Shown: positions 8,211 to 16,129 of the stretch, piece after piece
How positions within the stretch are numbered: the stretch's first letter is position 1
How the letters are laid out: each line of letters starts with the position of its first letter
Origin: Streptomyces fructofermentans
GTDB lineage: Bacteria; Actinomycetota; Actinomycetes; Streptomycetales; Streptomycetaceae
Length of the DNA: 64,000 bases
Direction of reading: 5' to 3'
Assembly (NCBI RefSeq): GCF_014651055.1
Contig: NZ_BMWD01000025.1
Coordinates: forward strand, 1-64,000
Made by a program: the position numbers and the translations under genes
The notes under the pieces: generated by a model
Told to the model about the DNA's origin: nothing
What the model saw: only the letters and a program-made list of their open reading frames with translations
Database searches by the model: none

Positions 8211-9632
8211 CTACGACCGCCGGTCCGGGGAGTCCAGGCGTGTCGGGGGCAGGAAGTCGCGGACGTATGTCCTGTCCCAGCACGCGCCCGTGGTGCGGAG
8301 TTCGTGCCAGGTCGTGTAGCGGTAGCGGAAGAGGCGGGCGCGGATGTAGCGGGGCGGGGCGTCCCGGGGGAAGGGGGAGCGGCGCAGCAGGCGCAGCGTG
8401 TCGCGGTCGTTCTCCAGGAGCCGTTCCACCAGGACGGTGAACCAGGTCCCGGCGTAGGCGGGGGAGAGCGCGGCGAACCACATCATCCAGTCGAGCCGCA
8501 GGTGGTACGGGGCGAACTGGCGTGGCCAGCGCCGCGGATCGCCGGGCTTGCCCCTGAACTCGTACGCGAGCCAGTCGGAGTCCTCGCGCGGGACGCCGTC
8601 GGACGTGCCCTCGACGACCACCTCGTACCGGACGCGGCTGATGCTTCCGAACGCCCCGTAGGTGTTGACCAGATGGAGGGGGTCGAAGGAGCGGTTCATC
8701 ACCTGGCGCGAGGAGATCATGTTGCGGACGGGCCGCAGGCCGAGGGCCAGGAGCAGCGCGGCCACCGTGAGGACGAGTGCCTCGTACCAGATTGGGGCGG
8801 CGGGTGTGTCGGGAGCCGCGCCCGGCAGGCGCAGGGCCGAGAACGCCAGCACGATCGTGATCCAGTTCAGCCAGGAGAAGTTGCCGGAGACGATCAGCCA
8901 CCCCTGGGTCAGGATCATGAGGGCCGCCGCAGCCGTCGCCACTGGCTGCGGGGTGAACAGCAGTACGGGGACGACGAGTTGGGTGAGATGGTTCGCGGCC
9001 ACCTCGACGCGGTGGACCGGCTTCGGCAGACGGTGGAAGAACCAGCTCAGCGGCCCCGGCATCGGCTGCGTCTCGTAGTGGTGGTCCAGGCAGGTCAGCC
9101 GGCGCCAGCACTCGTCGCCCCGCATCTTGATCAGGCCCGCGCCGAATTCGACGCGGAACAGCACCCAGCGCAGCAGGAACAGTGTCACGACCGGCGGGGC
9201 GACCTCGTCGTTGCCCAGGAAGACGACGAGGAAGCCCGTCTCCAGAAGCAGTGACTCCCATCCGAACCCGTACCAGGTCTGGCCGACGTTCACGATCGAC
9301 AGGTACATCACCCAGGGGACCAGCCAGAGCAGCATGGCGCCCCACAGGGGCAGCAGGCCGTCCAGGCCCGCCACCAGCGCCGCCGACACCGCGCAGCCCG
9401 TCCATGCCCAGCCCGCGAAGAAGCGGTCGGAGTAGTGGAGGTGGAACACGCCGGGCGCCCGCCGGAACGGCACCCGTTCCACGAACCGCGGCACCGGGAG
9501 CATGCCGCGCTCGCCGATGAGCGGCCGGAACTGGAGCGCGGCGCCGAGGAAGGCGACGACGTAGACCGCGGCCAGCGCCCGCTGGAGGACCAGGCGGCTC
9601 GTCCAGTACTCGGGGGCGGTGAACCACTCCAC
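8211..9632 (-). CDS. Lipase maturation factor family protein
   Basis: A 473-aa multi-spanning membrane protein of the lipase maturation factor (LMF1) family. Seen are a WFTAPEYWTSRLVLQRALA opening, several hydrophobic segments across residues 15-300, the family core QTWYGFGWESLLLETGF, EFGAGLIKMRGDECWR with LTCLDHHYETQPMP, and a C-terminal soluble part with FAPYHLRLDWMMWFAALSP. In animals LMF1 helps lipases fold in the ER; the bacterial role is unknown. The GTG at 9632 is chosen because GGGAAGGGAG lies eight bases upstream; an in-frame ATG further upstream would add 25 residues without a ribosome site. It is divergent from the acidic lipoprotein gene. Confidence 0.9.
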   Translation of the reverse strand: MEWFTAPEYWTSRLVLQRALAAVYVVAFLGAALQFRPLIGERGMLPVPRFVERVPFRRAPGVFHLHYSDRFFAGWAWTGCAVSAALVAGLDGLLPLWGAMLLWLVPWVMYLSIVNVGQTWYGFGWESLLLETGFLVVFLGNDEVAPPVVTLFLLRWVLFRVEFGAGLIKMRGDECWRRLTCLDHHYETQPMPGPLSWFFHRLPKPVHRVEVAANHLTQLVVPVLLFTPQPVATAAAALMILTQGWLIVSGNFSWLNWITIVLAFSALRLPGAAPDTPAAPIWYEALVLTVAALLLALGLRPVRNMISSRQVMNRSFDPLHLVNTYGAFGSISRVRYEVVVEGTSDGVPREDSDWLAYEFRGKPGDPRRWPRQFAPYHLRLDWMMWFAALSPAYAGTWFTVLVERLLENDRDTLRLLRRSPFPRDAPPRYIRARLFRYRYTTWHELRTTGACWDRTYVRDFLPPTRLDSPDRRS

Positions 9633-9745
9633 GTCCCGTGCTCCCTTCCCTCCCGTGGTGACCCTGTGTGATCCGGCTTGCGGCCGGAGGAGAACCGACG
9701 CAGACAATGGTGGACATATTGCCCGACTCGGAACAGGAGATGGTG

Positions 9746-10582
9746 GTGCACATACCCGCCGGAAGTCTCGTCACGGCCTGCACGCTCGGTGCCGCGCTCC
9801 TTCTCACGGGCTGCGGTGAGGGCGACGGGGAGCCCGCCGGCGCGTCCGGAGGCGACGCCCCGCTCCGGGCGGCAGCGGCCCCGGACCCGTTCACGGATTC
9901 CGCCGCCGCCCCGACCGGCTCCGCGCCGGCCGCCACCGGCGCCTCGGAGTCCGGTGACGTGGAGCTGGATGCCCTGGAGCCGGATGCCTCCGACCACCTG
10001 CCGGGTCCGGCCGAAGGCGACCCGCAGGAGCCGGGCCCGGACGAGTCGGCGTCACCGGTCGACGGGGTCCAGCCCCTGGAGTCGTTCGAGGCCGATCCGG
10101 CCCTGGGCGACGTGCTGCCGGACGCCTCGCCGGACGGGACGTACGACCTCTCGTCGGACCTGTCGCCGGACGCGACGCGCGACCCGCTGTCGGACCCGTC
10201 CGACCTGTCGGGAGGCTCGGACCTGTCGGCCCTGCCGGACCTGTCGGCCGACAGTCCCCCGGACTGCGCCACGCCGAGCGGGACCGCCGCCCCGGGCGCC
10301 GCGGACGCCCCCGGCGTCACTCCGACGGCCGAGTCCGCCGAGTCCGAGGCGTCCCGGGAGTTGGGAGAGTTCGAGGAGTTCGAGGAGGCGGCCGCGCCCG
10401 AACCCGGGGTCTGCTCCACGGGGAGCGCGACGACCGACGGGCTGTCCCCCGACGCGTACCCGTACCCCTCCGCCGACGGGACGGCCCCGGAAGCCGGGAT
10501 CGACCCGGACGACGAGATCGGTCCCCTCACGGTCCCGGAGATCCCCGACATGATCGACGGCGGCGGGCTCGTCCCCGACTGA
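9746..10582 (+). CDS. Putative acidic Asp/Pro/Ser-rich lipoprotein
   Basis: About 278 residues, not recognised as a known family. A hydrophobic segment ends in LLLTGC, a good lipobox about 20 residues from the GTG at 9746. That start has AGGAG six bases upstream; ATGs at 9740 and 9707 are alternatives. The rest is predicted disordered: rich in Asp, Ser, Pro, Ala and Glu, with recurring DLS/PD motifs around residues 125-170 (SDLSPD, SDPSDLSGGSDLS, LPDLSADS) and an EFEEFEEA patch. Only two Cys follow the lipobox. The strong negative charge suggests a surface or cation-binding linker protein. The N-terminus lacks the usual Arg/Lys before the hydrophobic core, so secretion is likely but not certain. 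Confidence 0.6.
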   Translation: MHIPAGSLVTACTLGAALLLTGCGEGDGEPAGASGGDAPLRAAAAPDPFTDSAAAPTGSAPAATGASESGDVELDALEPDASDHLPGPAEGDPQEPGPDESASPVDGVQPLESFEADPALGDVLPDASPDGTYDLSSDLSPDATRDPLSDPSDLSGGSDLSALPDLSADSPPDCATPSGTAAPGAADAPGVTPTAESAESEASRELGEFEEFEEAAAPEPGVCSTGSATTDGLSPDAYPYPSADGTAPEAGIDPDDEIGPLTVPEIPDMIDGGGLVPD

Positions 10583-10617
10583 GATCCGCCCCGCGCGCCG
10601 GTGCGCGAGCCCGTCCG

Positions 10618-10656
10618 GTGGGGCCCGGTGGACCGCTCGGGTCCACCGGGCCCCAC
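10618..10656 (+). terminator. Strong hairpin terminator
   Basis: Perfect 17-bp inverted repeat: GTGGGGCCCGGTGGACC at 10618-10634 and its complement at 10640-10656, with a 5-base loop. It lies 36 bases after the acidic lipoprotein stop and before the PP2C gene. Confidence 0.8.
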
Positions 10657-10694
10657 GAGTCGAAGAATCGGTCGAATCCTGACAAGGTGGGCCC

Positions 10695-12770
10695 ATGGTT
10701 GATCGGGGAGCGAGCGCCCTGTCACTCCCGGAGGACTGGCCCGCCCACCCGGACCCGATCCTGGCGCTCAACCGCATGGGCAGCTTCGACTGGGACCTGG
10801 ACGCCGGAACCATGCAGATGGACGTCCTGGCCCACGAGATCTTCGACGTGCGCCCGGACGAGTACACCGGCCGCCCCGAGTCCCTGTCCCCACGGGTGCC
10901 CCCGATGGAGGCCCGGCGCCTCGACGCCCACGTGTCCCAGGCCATCAAGGACGGCAGCGAGAACTACGGCGCGTACTTCCGCGTGCGCCGCCGTGACGGC
11001 TCCCTGCGCTGGACCCACACCCAGGGGCACATCCTGCGGGACCGCACGGGCCGGCCCCACCGCATCATCGGCATCGTCCGCGACGCCACCCGGGAGCTCT
11101 CCGAGGCCGAGGCCCGCCGCGAGCAGGCCGCCCAGGACGAGGCGCTGCGCCAACAGACGAACGTCGTCCAGATCACCACCGCGGCCCTCGCGCACGCCCA
11201 CAGCGTCCAGGACGTCATCGACGTCCTGAAAGACACGCACGGCGTCGTCCACCTCGGGGCCAAGAGCGTCGTCATGGGCCTCCTGGAGGCGGGCCGCATC
11301 CGGCTGGTGGCCGAGGGACCCGAAGGCAGCTTCGTGCCCGGGACCCGCATCACCCGCGTCGACGAGCAGTACCCGATGAGCGAGGTCGTACGCACCCTCG
11401 CCCCGCGCTTCATCGAGTCGCCGGAGGAGTTCGCCGAGTCGTACCCGATGCTGTGGCCGCACATCACCGGGCTCGACATCACCTCGGCCGCCTATCTGCC
11501 GCTCATCGCGCAGGGCAGGCCGATCGGCGCCATGGGCCTGCTCTACAGCGACCGGCACGGCTTCTCCGCCGAGGACCGCAACGTCCTGGTCGCCCTCGGC
11601 AGCAGCATCGCGCAGAGCCTGCAGCGCGCGATGTTCTACGAGCAGGAGAAGGACCTCGCCCAGGGGCTCCAGCAGGCCATGCTGCCGCGTTCCATCCCCG
11701 GCGTCCCCGGTGCCGACATCGCCGTCCGCTACCGCTCGGGCTCCCTCGGGCGGGACATCGGCGGCGACTGGTACGACGTGATCCAGCTCCCCGGCGGCCG
11801 GGTGGGCGCCGTCATCGGCGACGTGCAGGGCCACGACACGCACGCGGCGGCCGTCATGGGCCAGCTGCGCATCGTCCTGCGGGCCTACGCGGCCGAGGGC
11901 CACACGCCCGCGACCGTCATGGCCCGCGCCTCCGTCTTCCTGCACGAACTCGACACCGACCGCTTCGCGACCTGCCTCTACGCGGAGGCGGACATGTCCA
12001 CCGGAGTGATCCAGGTCGTCAGGGCCGGCCACATCGACCCGCTGATCCGCGACACCGACCGCGGCTGCCACCGGGTGCCCCTGGAGGGAGGGCTGCCGCT
12101 CGGCCTGTCCGCCGAGTTCGGCCGCCTCGAATACCCGGTGAACACGCTCGAACTCGACCCCGGGCAGACCCTGCTCCTGTGCACCGACGGCCTTGTCGAA
12201 CAGCCCGGCGTCGACCTCGACGAAGGCATGCAGACCCTGCGGGCGCTGATCGCGACGGGGCCCGACGACGTGCGCGACCTCGCGGACCGGCTCATCGACG
12301 TGGCCGAGGAGCGCGGCGGCGAGGACGACGTGGCCCTGCTGCTGCTGCGCCGCCTCGGGCTCGACGCGCAGCGCTCCGGCGGTCGGCTCCAGCAGCACGT
12401 CGGCCCCGGCGACCCGGAGGCGCTCACCGAGTCGCGGCACATGATCCGGGCGGCCGTACGGGCCTGGGGTGCCCGGCAGCGCGCCGACGAGATCGAACTC
12501 GTCGCGGACGAACTGATCACCAACGCCCTGATGCACACCGAGGGCTCCGCGATCGTCACCCTCAGGGTCCTCACCGGGCCCGACCGCAGGCTGCGGGTCG
12601 AGGTGGAGGACGCCTCCAGCGCCCTCCCGCGCCGCCGCGAGGCGGGTGAGTCCGGGGTGTCGGGGCGGGGTCTGCTCCTGGTCGACCGGCTGGCCGACGT
12701 GTGGGGCGTGGAGGCGCGGGGCGGCGGCAAGTGCGTGTGGTGCGAGTTCCTGGTGCCGGACCGCGAATGA
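10695..12770 (+). CDS. PAS-GAF-PP2C phosphatase with C-terminal HATPase domain
   Basis: A 691-aa cytoplasmic regulator. Domains in order: PAS fold (about 20-140, with the PAC-like RVRRRDGSLRWTHTQG), GAF sensor (about 160-310), SpoIIE/RsbU-type PP2C phosphatase (about 325-550) and an anti-sigma-type histidine-kinase-like ATPase (about 565-690). Phosphatase metal motifs are seen at DIGGDWYDV, VIGDVQGHD, LLCTDGLVE and GGEDDVALLL. The ATPase N-box is ELVADELITNALMH and a G-box is SGRGLLLVD. Such proteins dephosphorylate anti-anti-sigma factors, and the ATPase half may phosphorylate or bind them, in partner-switching control. AAGGTGG precedes the ATG. No STAS partner lies nearby, so the target is elsewhere. 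Confidence 0.92.
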   Translation: MVDRGASALSLPEDWPAHPDPILALNRMGSFDWDLDAGTMQMDVLAHEIFDVRPDEYTGRPESLSPRVPPMEARRLDAHVSQAIKDGSENYGAYFRVRRRDGSLRWTHTQGHILRDRTGRPHRIIGIVRDATRELSEAEARREQAAQDEALRQQTNVVQITTAALAHAHSVQDVIDVLKDTHGVVHLGAKSVVMGLLEAGRIRLVAEGPEGSFVPGTRITRVDEQYPMSEVVRTLAPRFIESPEEFAESYPMLWPHITGLDITSAAYLPLIAQGRPIGAMGLLYSDRHGFSAEDRNVLVALGSSIAQSLQRAMFYEQEKDLAQGLQQAMLPRSIPGVPGADIAVRYRSGSLGRDIGGDWYDVIQLPGGRVGAVIGDVQGHDTHAAAVMGQLRIVLRAYAAEGHTPATVMARASVFLHELDTDRFATCLYAEADMSTGVIQVVRAGHIDPLIRDTDRGCHRVPLEGGLPLGLSAEFGRLEYPVNTLELDPGQTLLLCTDGLVEQPGVDLDEGMQTLRALIATGPDDVRDLADRLIDVAEERGGEDDVALLLLRRLGLDAQRSGGRLQQHVGPGDPEALTESRHMIRAAVRAWGARQRADEIELVADELITNALMHTEGSAIVTLRVLTGPDRRLRVEVEDASSALPRRREAGESGVSGRGLLLVDRLADVWGVEARGGGKCVWCEFLVPDRE

Positions 12771-12836
12771 CGCGCTGGCCACCCGCGCGGCGTCCCGTGA
12801 AAGGGCCTCCCGCGCGCCGGATGGCACCCTGGAGGC

Positions 12837-13700
12837 ATGCCGGAACTTCCCGAGGTCGAAGCGCTGAAGGACTTCCTGGCCGACCATCTCGTCGGCCACG
12901 AGATCGTCCGGGTGCTGCCCGCCGCGATCAGCGTCCTGAAGACGTACGACCCGCCGCTCGCAGCTGTCGAGGGCCACGAGGTCACGGCCGTGCGCCGGCA
13001 CGGCAAGTTCCTCGACCTGGAGACGGACGGCGGCCCGCACTTCGTGACGCACCTGGCCCGGGCGGGCTGGCTGCACTGGAAGGACCGGCTCCCCGACGGC
13101 GTCCCGCGCCCCGGCAAGGGGCCGCTCGCGATGCGCGTGGCCCTGGAGACCGGAGCGGGCTTCGACCTCACCGAGGCCGGCACCCAGAAGCGGCTGGCGG
13201 TGTACGTCGTACGGGATCCGGCGGAGGTCCCGGGCATCGCCCGCCTCGGCCCGGATCCGCTCGCCGACGACTTCGACGAGGAGCGGTTCGCGCGACTGCT
13301 GGCCGGTGAGAGGCGCCGTCTGAAGGGGGCGCTGCGCGACCAGGGCCTGATCGCCGGGGTGGGCAACGCCTACAGCGACGAGATCCTGCACGCCGCGCGG
13401 ATGTCCCCGTACAAACTCGCGTCCTCCCTGACCCCGGAGGAGACCCGGCGGCTGTACGAGGCGCTGCGCGGCACCCTCGCCGAGGCCGTGGAGCGTTCCC
13501 ACGGGCTCGCCGCCGGCCGGCTGAAGGCGGAGAAGAAGAGCGGTCTGCGTGTCCACGGCCGCACCGGACAACCCTGCCCGGTCTGCGGCGACACCATTCG
13601 CGAGGTCTCGTTCAGCGACTCGTCGCTCCAGTACTGCCCCACCTGCCAGACGGGCGGGAAGCCCCTCGCGGACCGCCGGACGTCCAAGTTCCTGAAGTAG
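12837..13700 (+). CDS. Fpg/Nei family DNA glycosylase/AP lyase
   Basis: A 287-aa base-excision repair enzyme. It begins PELPEVE, giving the catalytic Pro2-Glu3 pair. The helix-two-turn-helix region contains LIAGVGNAYSDEILHAARMSP, and the C-terminus has a zinc finger CPVC-x16-CPTC (from about residue 246) followed by QTGGKPLADRR. It would excise oxidised purines or pyrimidines and cut the abasic site. The GNAYSDEI form, with an Asp where Fpg often has Val/Ser-type residues, and the LKAEKKSGLRVHGRTG loop leave open whether it is an Fpg or a Nei-like member. The ATG start is fixed by the required N-terminal proline. Confidence 0.92.
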   Translation: MPELPEVEALKDFLADHLVGHEIVRVLPAAISVLKTYDPPLAAVEGHEVTAVRRHGKFLDLETDGGPHFVTHLARAGWLHWKDRLPDGVPRPGKGPLAMRVALETGAGFDLTEAGTQKRLAVYVVRDPAEVPGIARLGPDPLADDFDEERFARLLAGERRRLKGALRDQGLIAGVGNAYSDEILHAARMSPYKLASSLTPEETRRLYEALRGTLAEAVERSHGLAAGRLKAEKKSGLRVHGRTGQPCPVCGDTIREVSFSDSSLQYCPTCQTGGKPLADRRTSKFLK

Positions 13701-13794
13701 GGCGGCGAGTTGGGCGACAAGCGGAGCGGCGGGGCGGGCGCCGTGCCGCCCGAGCGTCGTGACCGGTCGTGATCGACCGTCAGGAGGGCTGCTC

Positions 13795-14457
13795 TCAGGG
13801 CGCCTTGAGGGTCACGAGCCGCTTCCCTTCGGACGTCCGCACCTCGTAGCGGGCGATCTCGTTCGGGTGCAGTGCCGCGGCGCCCTGCATGGCGCCGCCC
13901 GGGGGCTTCTCGCCGCTCCTGGACCGCCCGGTCCAGCTCATCACGACCTGCTCCGAGCTGTCCCGGCCGACCGCGACGAGCACACAGCTGCGCGGGCCGT
14001 CGGCGTCCTTGATCTTGAGGCCCACCTCGCTGCCCCAGGCGCGGTTCAGAGTGGTGACCTCTGCCCACACCCCTGAACCCGGATCGGTCGCGGCCACCGT
14101 CGTGTCCTTCGCGCTCCCGCCGCCGGCGAGCACCGCCGCGGCGGGCGCGCCCACGGCGAGCGCCACCGAGGCGGCGACCGCGAACAGCCAGCGCCTGCGC
14201 CCGCTGCGGCGGGCGGCGGCCACGTCGTCGAGCAACCGGTCCAGCAGGGCCGGTCCGGCCAGCGTCATCGGGTTCACCGAGCCGGGCGTCGCGTCGGCGT
14301 AGGCCCGGAGTGAGCGGGTGGTGGCCCCGAATTCATGTATCTGGACCGCACACTGGGCACAATCCATGAGGTGGTCCTCGAAGCGGAAGGCATCCGCCTC
14401 GTCCAGCACGCCGAGCGCGTATGCGCCGACGTCGCGGTGGCGTTCCAGCGACCTCAT
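13795..14457 (-). CDS. Zinc-finger (ZAS-type) anti-sigma factor
   Basis: A 220-aa single-pass membrane protein. The N-terminal anti-sigma domain has an upstream His (ERHRDVG) and the HLMDCAQC signature (H-x3-C-x2-C, about residues 29-36) that binds zinc and clasps the sigma factor. One transmembrane helix follows near 92-112 (WLFAVAASVALAVGAPAAAVLAGGG), then an extracytoplasmic RskA-like domain of about 105 residues. It lies downstream of an ECF sigma gene on the same strand, with one hypothetical gene between, and is the natural partner of that sigma. Signal-dependent proteolysis or redox loss of zinc would release the sigma; neither is shown here. Confidence 0.9.
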   Translation of the reverse strand: MRSLERHRDVGAYALGVLDEADAFRFEDHLMDCAQCAVQIHEFGATTRSLRAYADATPGSVNPMTLAGPALLDRLLDDVAAARRSGRRRWLFAVAASVALAVGAPAAAVLAGGGSAKDTTVAATDPGSGVWAEVTTLNRAWGSEVGLKIKDADGPRSCVLVAVGRDSSEQVVMSWTGRSRSGEKPPGGAMQGAAALHPNEIARYEVRTSEGKRLVTLKAP

Positions 14458-14663
14458 AACAAATCCTCATGCCGGTGGGGTGTGTGCGGGGAGTAGCTGC
14501 TTGCCCACCGATACGCACGAGACCGCCGAATCACTCAAGTCCCGCGGGAAACCAACCGGGAGATTCGGAGCGGCCGGGCCCGCGGATTGGTCGAGGTTCG
14601 AAAAAAGTCCGGTCAGCGGCCCCGGCCGGCCCGTCCGGCCGGCCGGAACCGCTCGAAGTCCGC

Positions 14664-15179
14664 CTAGAAGAGATGGATGGCCAGATGTCCGAGCGGCAGT
14701 CCGAGCTGCCACGCGGGCGTCCAGACCTTCGGGCCGTCGTCCTCCCCGAGGACCGCTCCGCCGCCCGGCACGGCGTCCAGGTCGGGTGCGAGCAGCTCGG
14801 TCTCCTCCAGCCAGCGCCAGGCGGCCGTGGCCAGCTCCAGGTCCGGGGCGGGGCCGTCGGCCTCCAGGGCCTCGGCGGCGAGCCCCGTCATGCGGTCGCG
14901 CACCCAGTCCTGCCACGGCTGGTCGTAGGCCGTCAGCGACAGCCACGTCTCCAACTGCGAGACGACCCTGATCCCGGACAGTTCCCCGCTCGTGTCCGAC
15001 AGGAAGATGGTGAGCGCGAGGGCGTCGCGCCCGGCGCGGAACTCGAAGGACGTGGACGGCATCAGGTCGCCGGTCCGCAGCAGTTCGTCGGCGATGTACT
15101 CGGCGTACAACCACGCCATGGGAACGGTGAGTTCACCGCCCCCGGTGCCGTCCGTGCTCTCTTGACCTCTGTGCAGCAT
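14664..15179 (-). CDS. Conserved hypothetical protein in the sigma/anti-sigma locus
   Basis: A soluble 171-aa acidic protein, not recognised. It is rich in Trp (AWLYAEYIADELL, SLTAYDQPWQDWV, AAWRWLEE, VWTPAWQLG) and has no signal peptide, transmembrane helix or cysteine cluster. It begins near 15179 (MLHRGQE); a later in-frame ATG (MAWLYAEY) is possible and might be the true start. It lies 135 bases after the sigma gene and 206 bases before the anti-sigma gene on the same strand, so co-expression is plausible. A role as co-regulator or target of the sigma is only a guess. Confidence 0.65.
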   Translation of the reverse strand: MLHRGQESTDGTGGGELTVPMAWLYAEYIADELLRTGDLMPSTSFEFRAGRDALALTIFLSDTSGELSGIRVVSQLETWLSLTAYDQPWQDWVRDRMTGLAAEALEADGPAPDLELATAAWRWLEETELLAPDLDAVPGGGAVLGEDDGPKVWTPAWQLGLPLGHLAIHLF

Positions 15180-15314
15180 CCTTTCCTGCCTTCCTCCGGT
15201 GCGTGCGCGTAGCCCGACCCCGGGCCCCAGTCCGGAACACGGATGAGGACAGCTGATTGCTCAACCATGGTCCACGGCAAGGCGCTTTACGGAGGCTTGA
15301 CCCGGCCTACGGTT

Positions 15315-15860
15315 TCACCGCAGGTCGGCCGCGTATCCCGGAAGAACCCGGCGCAGGGCGCGCAGCGCGTAGTACGCGCGGGACTTCACGGTACCGGGAG
15401 GTATGCCGAGGGCTGCGGCGGCCTCCGCCACACTCGCCCCGCGGAAGTACACCTGCACCAGGACTTCCCGGTGCTCGGGAGTGAGTGTCTTCACAGCCTC
15501 CCGCACATCGAGCGTCGCCACTGAGCGTTCGGCGTGGTCGGCGGCGACCCGCGCGCTCTCCAGGATCGCGTCGCCGACCTCGGCGGGCCGCGCCTGCCGG
15601 GCCCGGCGCGCGTCGATGGCCAGCCGCCGTCCCACGGTCAGCAGCCAGGGCCGTACGGAGTCGAAGGCGTCGGCGCGCAGCGCCTCGGGATGCTGCCAGG
15701 CGCGGACGAACGTCTCCTGCACCAGGTCCTCGGCGCGCTGGCGGTCCCCGTCGGAGAGCCTCAGCATCAGGGCGAAGAGCGGTGCGCCGTGCTCCCGCTG
15801 CAATTCGGCCAGCTCGTGCTCGGCGGTCGTCCTGCTGGTCATGGTGGTGGCGGCCGTCAT
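15315..15860 (-). CDS. ECF RNA polymerase sigma factor (sigma-70 family)
   Basis: A 181-aa two-domain ECF sigma. Region 2 spans about residues 18-90, with DRQRAEDLVQETFVRAWQHP for core binding and the -10 contact and VRPWLLTVGRRLAIDARRAR ending it. Region 4 spans about 118-172, with LTPEHREVLVQVYFRGASVAEAAAALGIPPGTVKSRAYYALRALR forming the -35 helix-turn-helix. It heads a minus-strand locus with a hypothetical protein and a ZAS anti-sigma. The pattern resembles the SigL/RslA-like type, from memory. The ATG at 15860 is taken; an in-frame ATG at 15842 (MTSRTTAEHEL) is an alternative. Confidence 0.92.
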   Translation of the reverse strand: MTAATTMTSRTTAEHELAELQREHGAPLFALMLRLSDGDRQRAEDLVQETFVRAWQHPEALRADAFDSVRPWLLTVGRRLAIDARRARQARPAEVGDAILESARVAADHAERSVATLDVREAVKTLTPEHREVLVQVYFRGASVAEAAAALGIPPGTVKSRAYYALRALRRVLPGYAADLR

Positions 15861-16089
15861 GGCCGTATGCCAGCGCAGCGCGGACCGGCGGGACAGGCCA
15901 CGGACACGGCTCGTCGGCAGACGGTCGAACCCGTCGACGAACGGTACGACGAACGGTCAACCGGGACGGAAGCCTCCGCCTTTGCCCTCCGTCCCGCCCG
16001 TTCGGACCCGTCCTGATGCGCCGGTCGGGTGTAGCGCGGTGGCGCCTTCTTGACTCCCTTACGGACCCGTACATGGACTCATAGCTGTT

Positions 16090-16111
16090 CATATTCAGAT
16101 ATGACCATATG
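16090..16111 (+). promoter_or_regulatory. AT-rich inverted/direct repeat upstream of the CapA gene
   Basis: CATAT at 16090-16094 and ATATG at 16099-16103 form an inverted repeat over TCAG; ATATG recurs at 16107-16111. This AT-rich patch just before the CapA start stands out in very GC-rich sequence and could be an operator or promoter element. No -35/-10 pair is convincing. Confidence 0.3.
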
Positions 16112-16129
16112 AAGAATGAAGGACGGGGA

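Noticed and set aside
10722..13571. 949-codon minus-strand open frame opposite the PP2C and Fpg genes
   Set aside because: Crosses two unrelated real genes and their intergenic region; composition is antisense-like.
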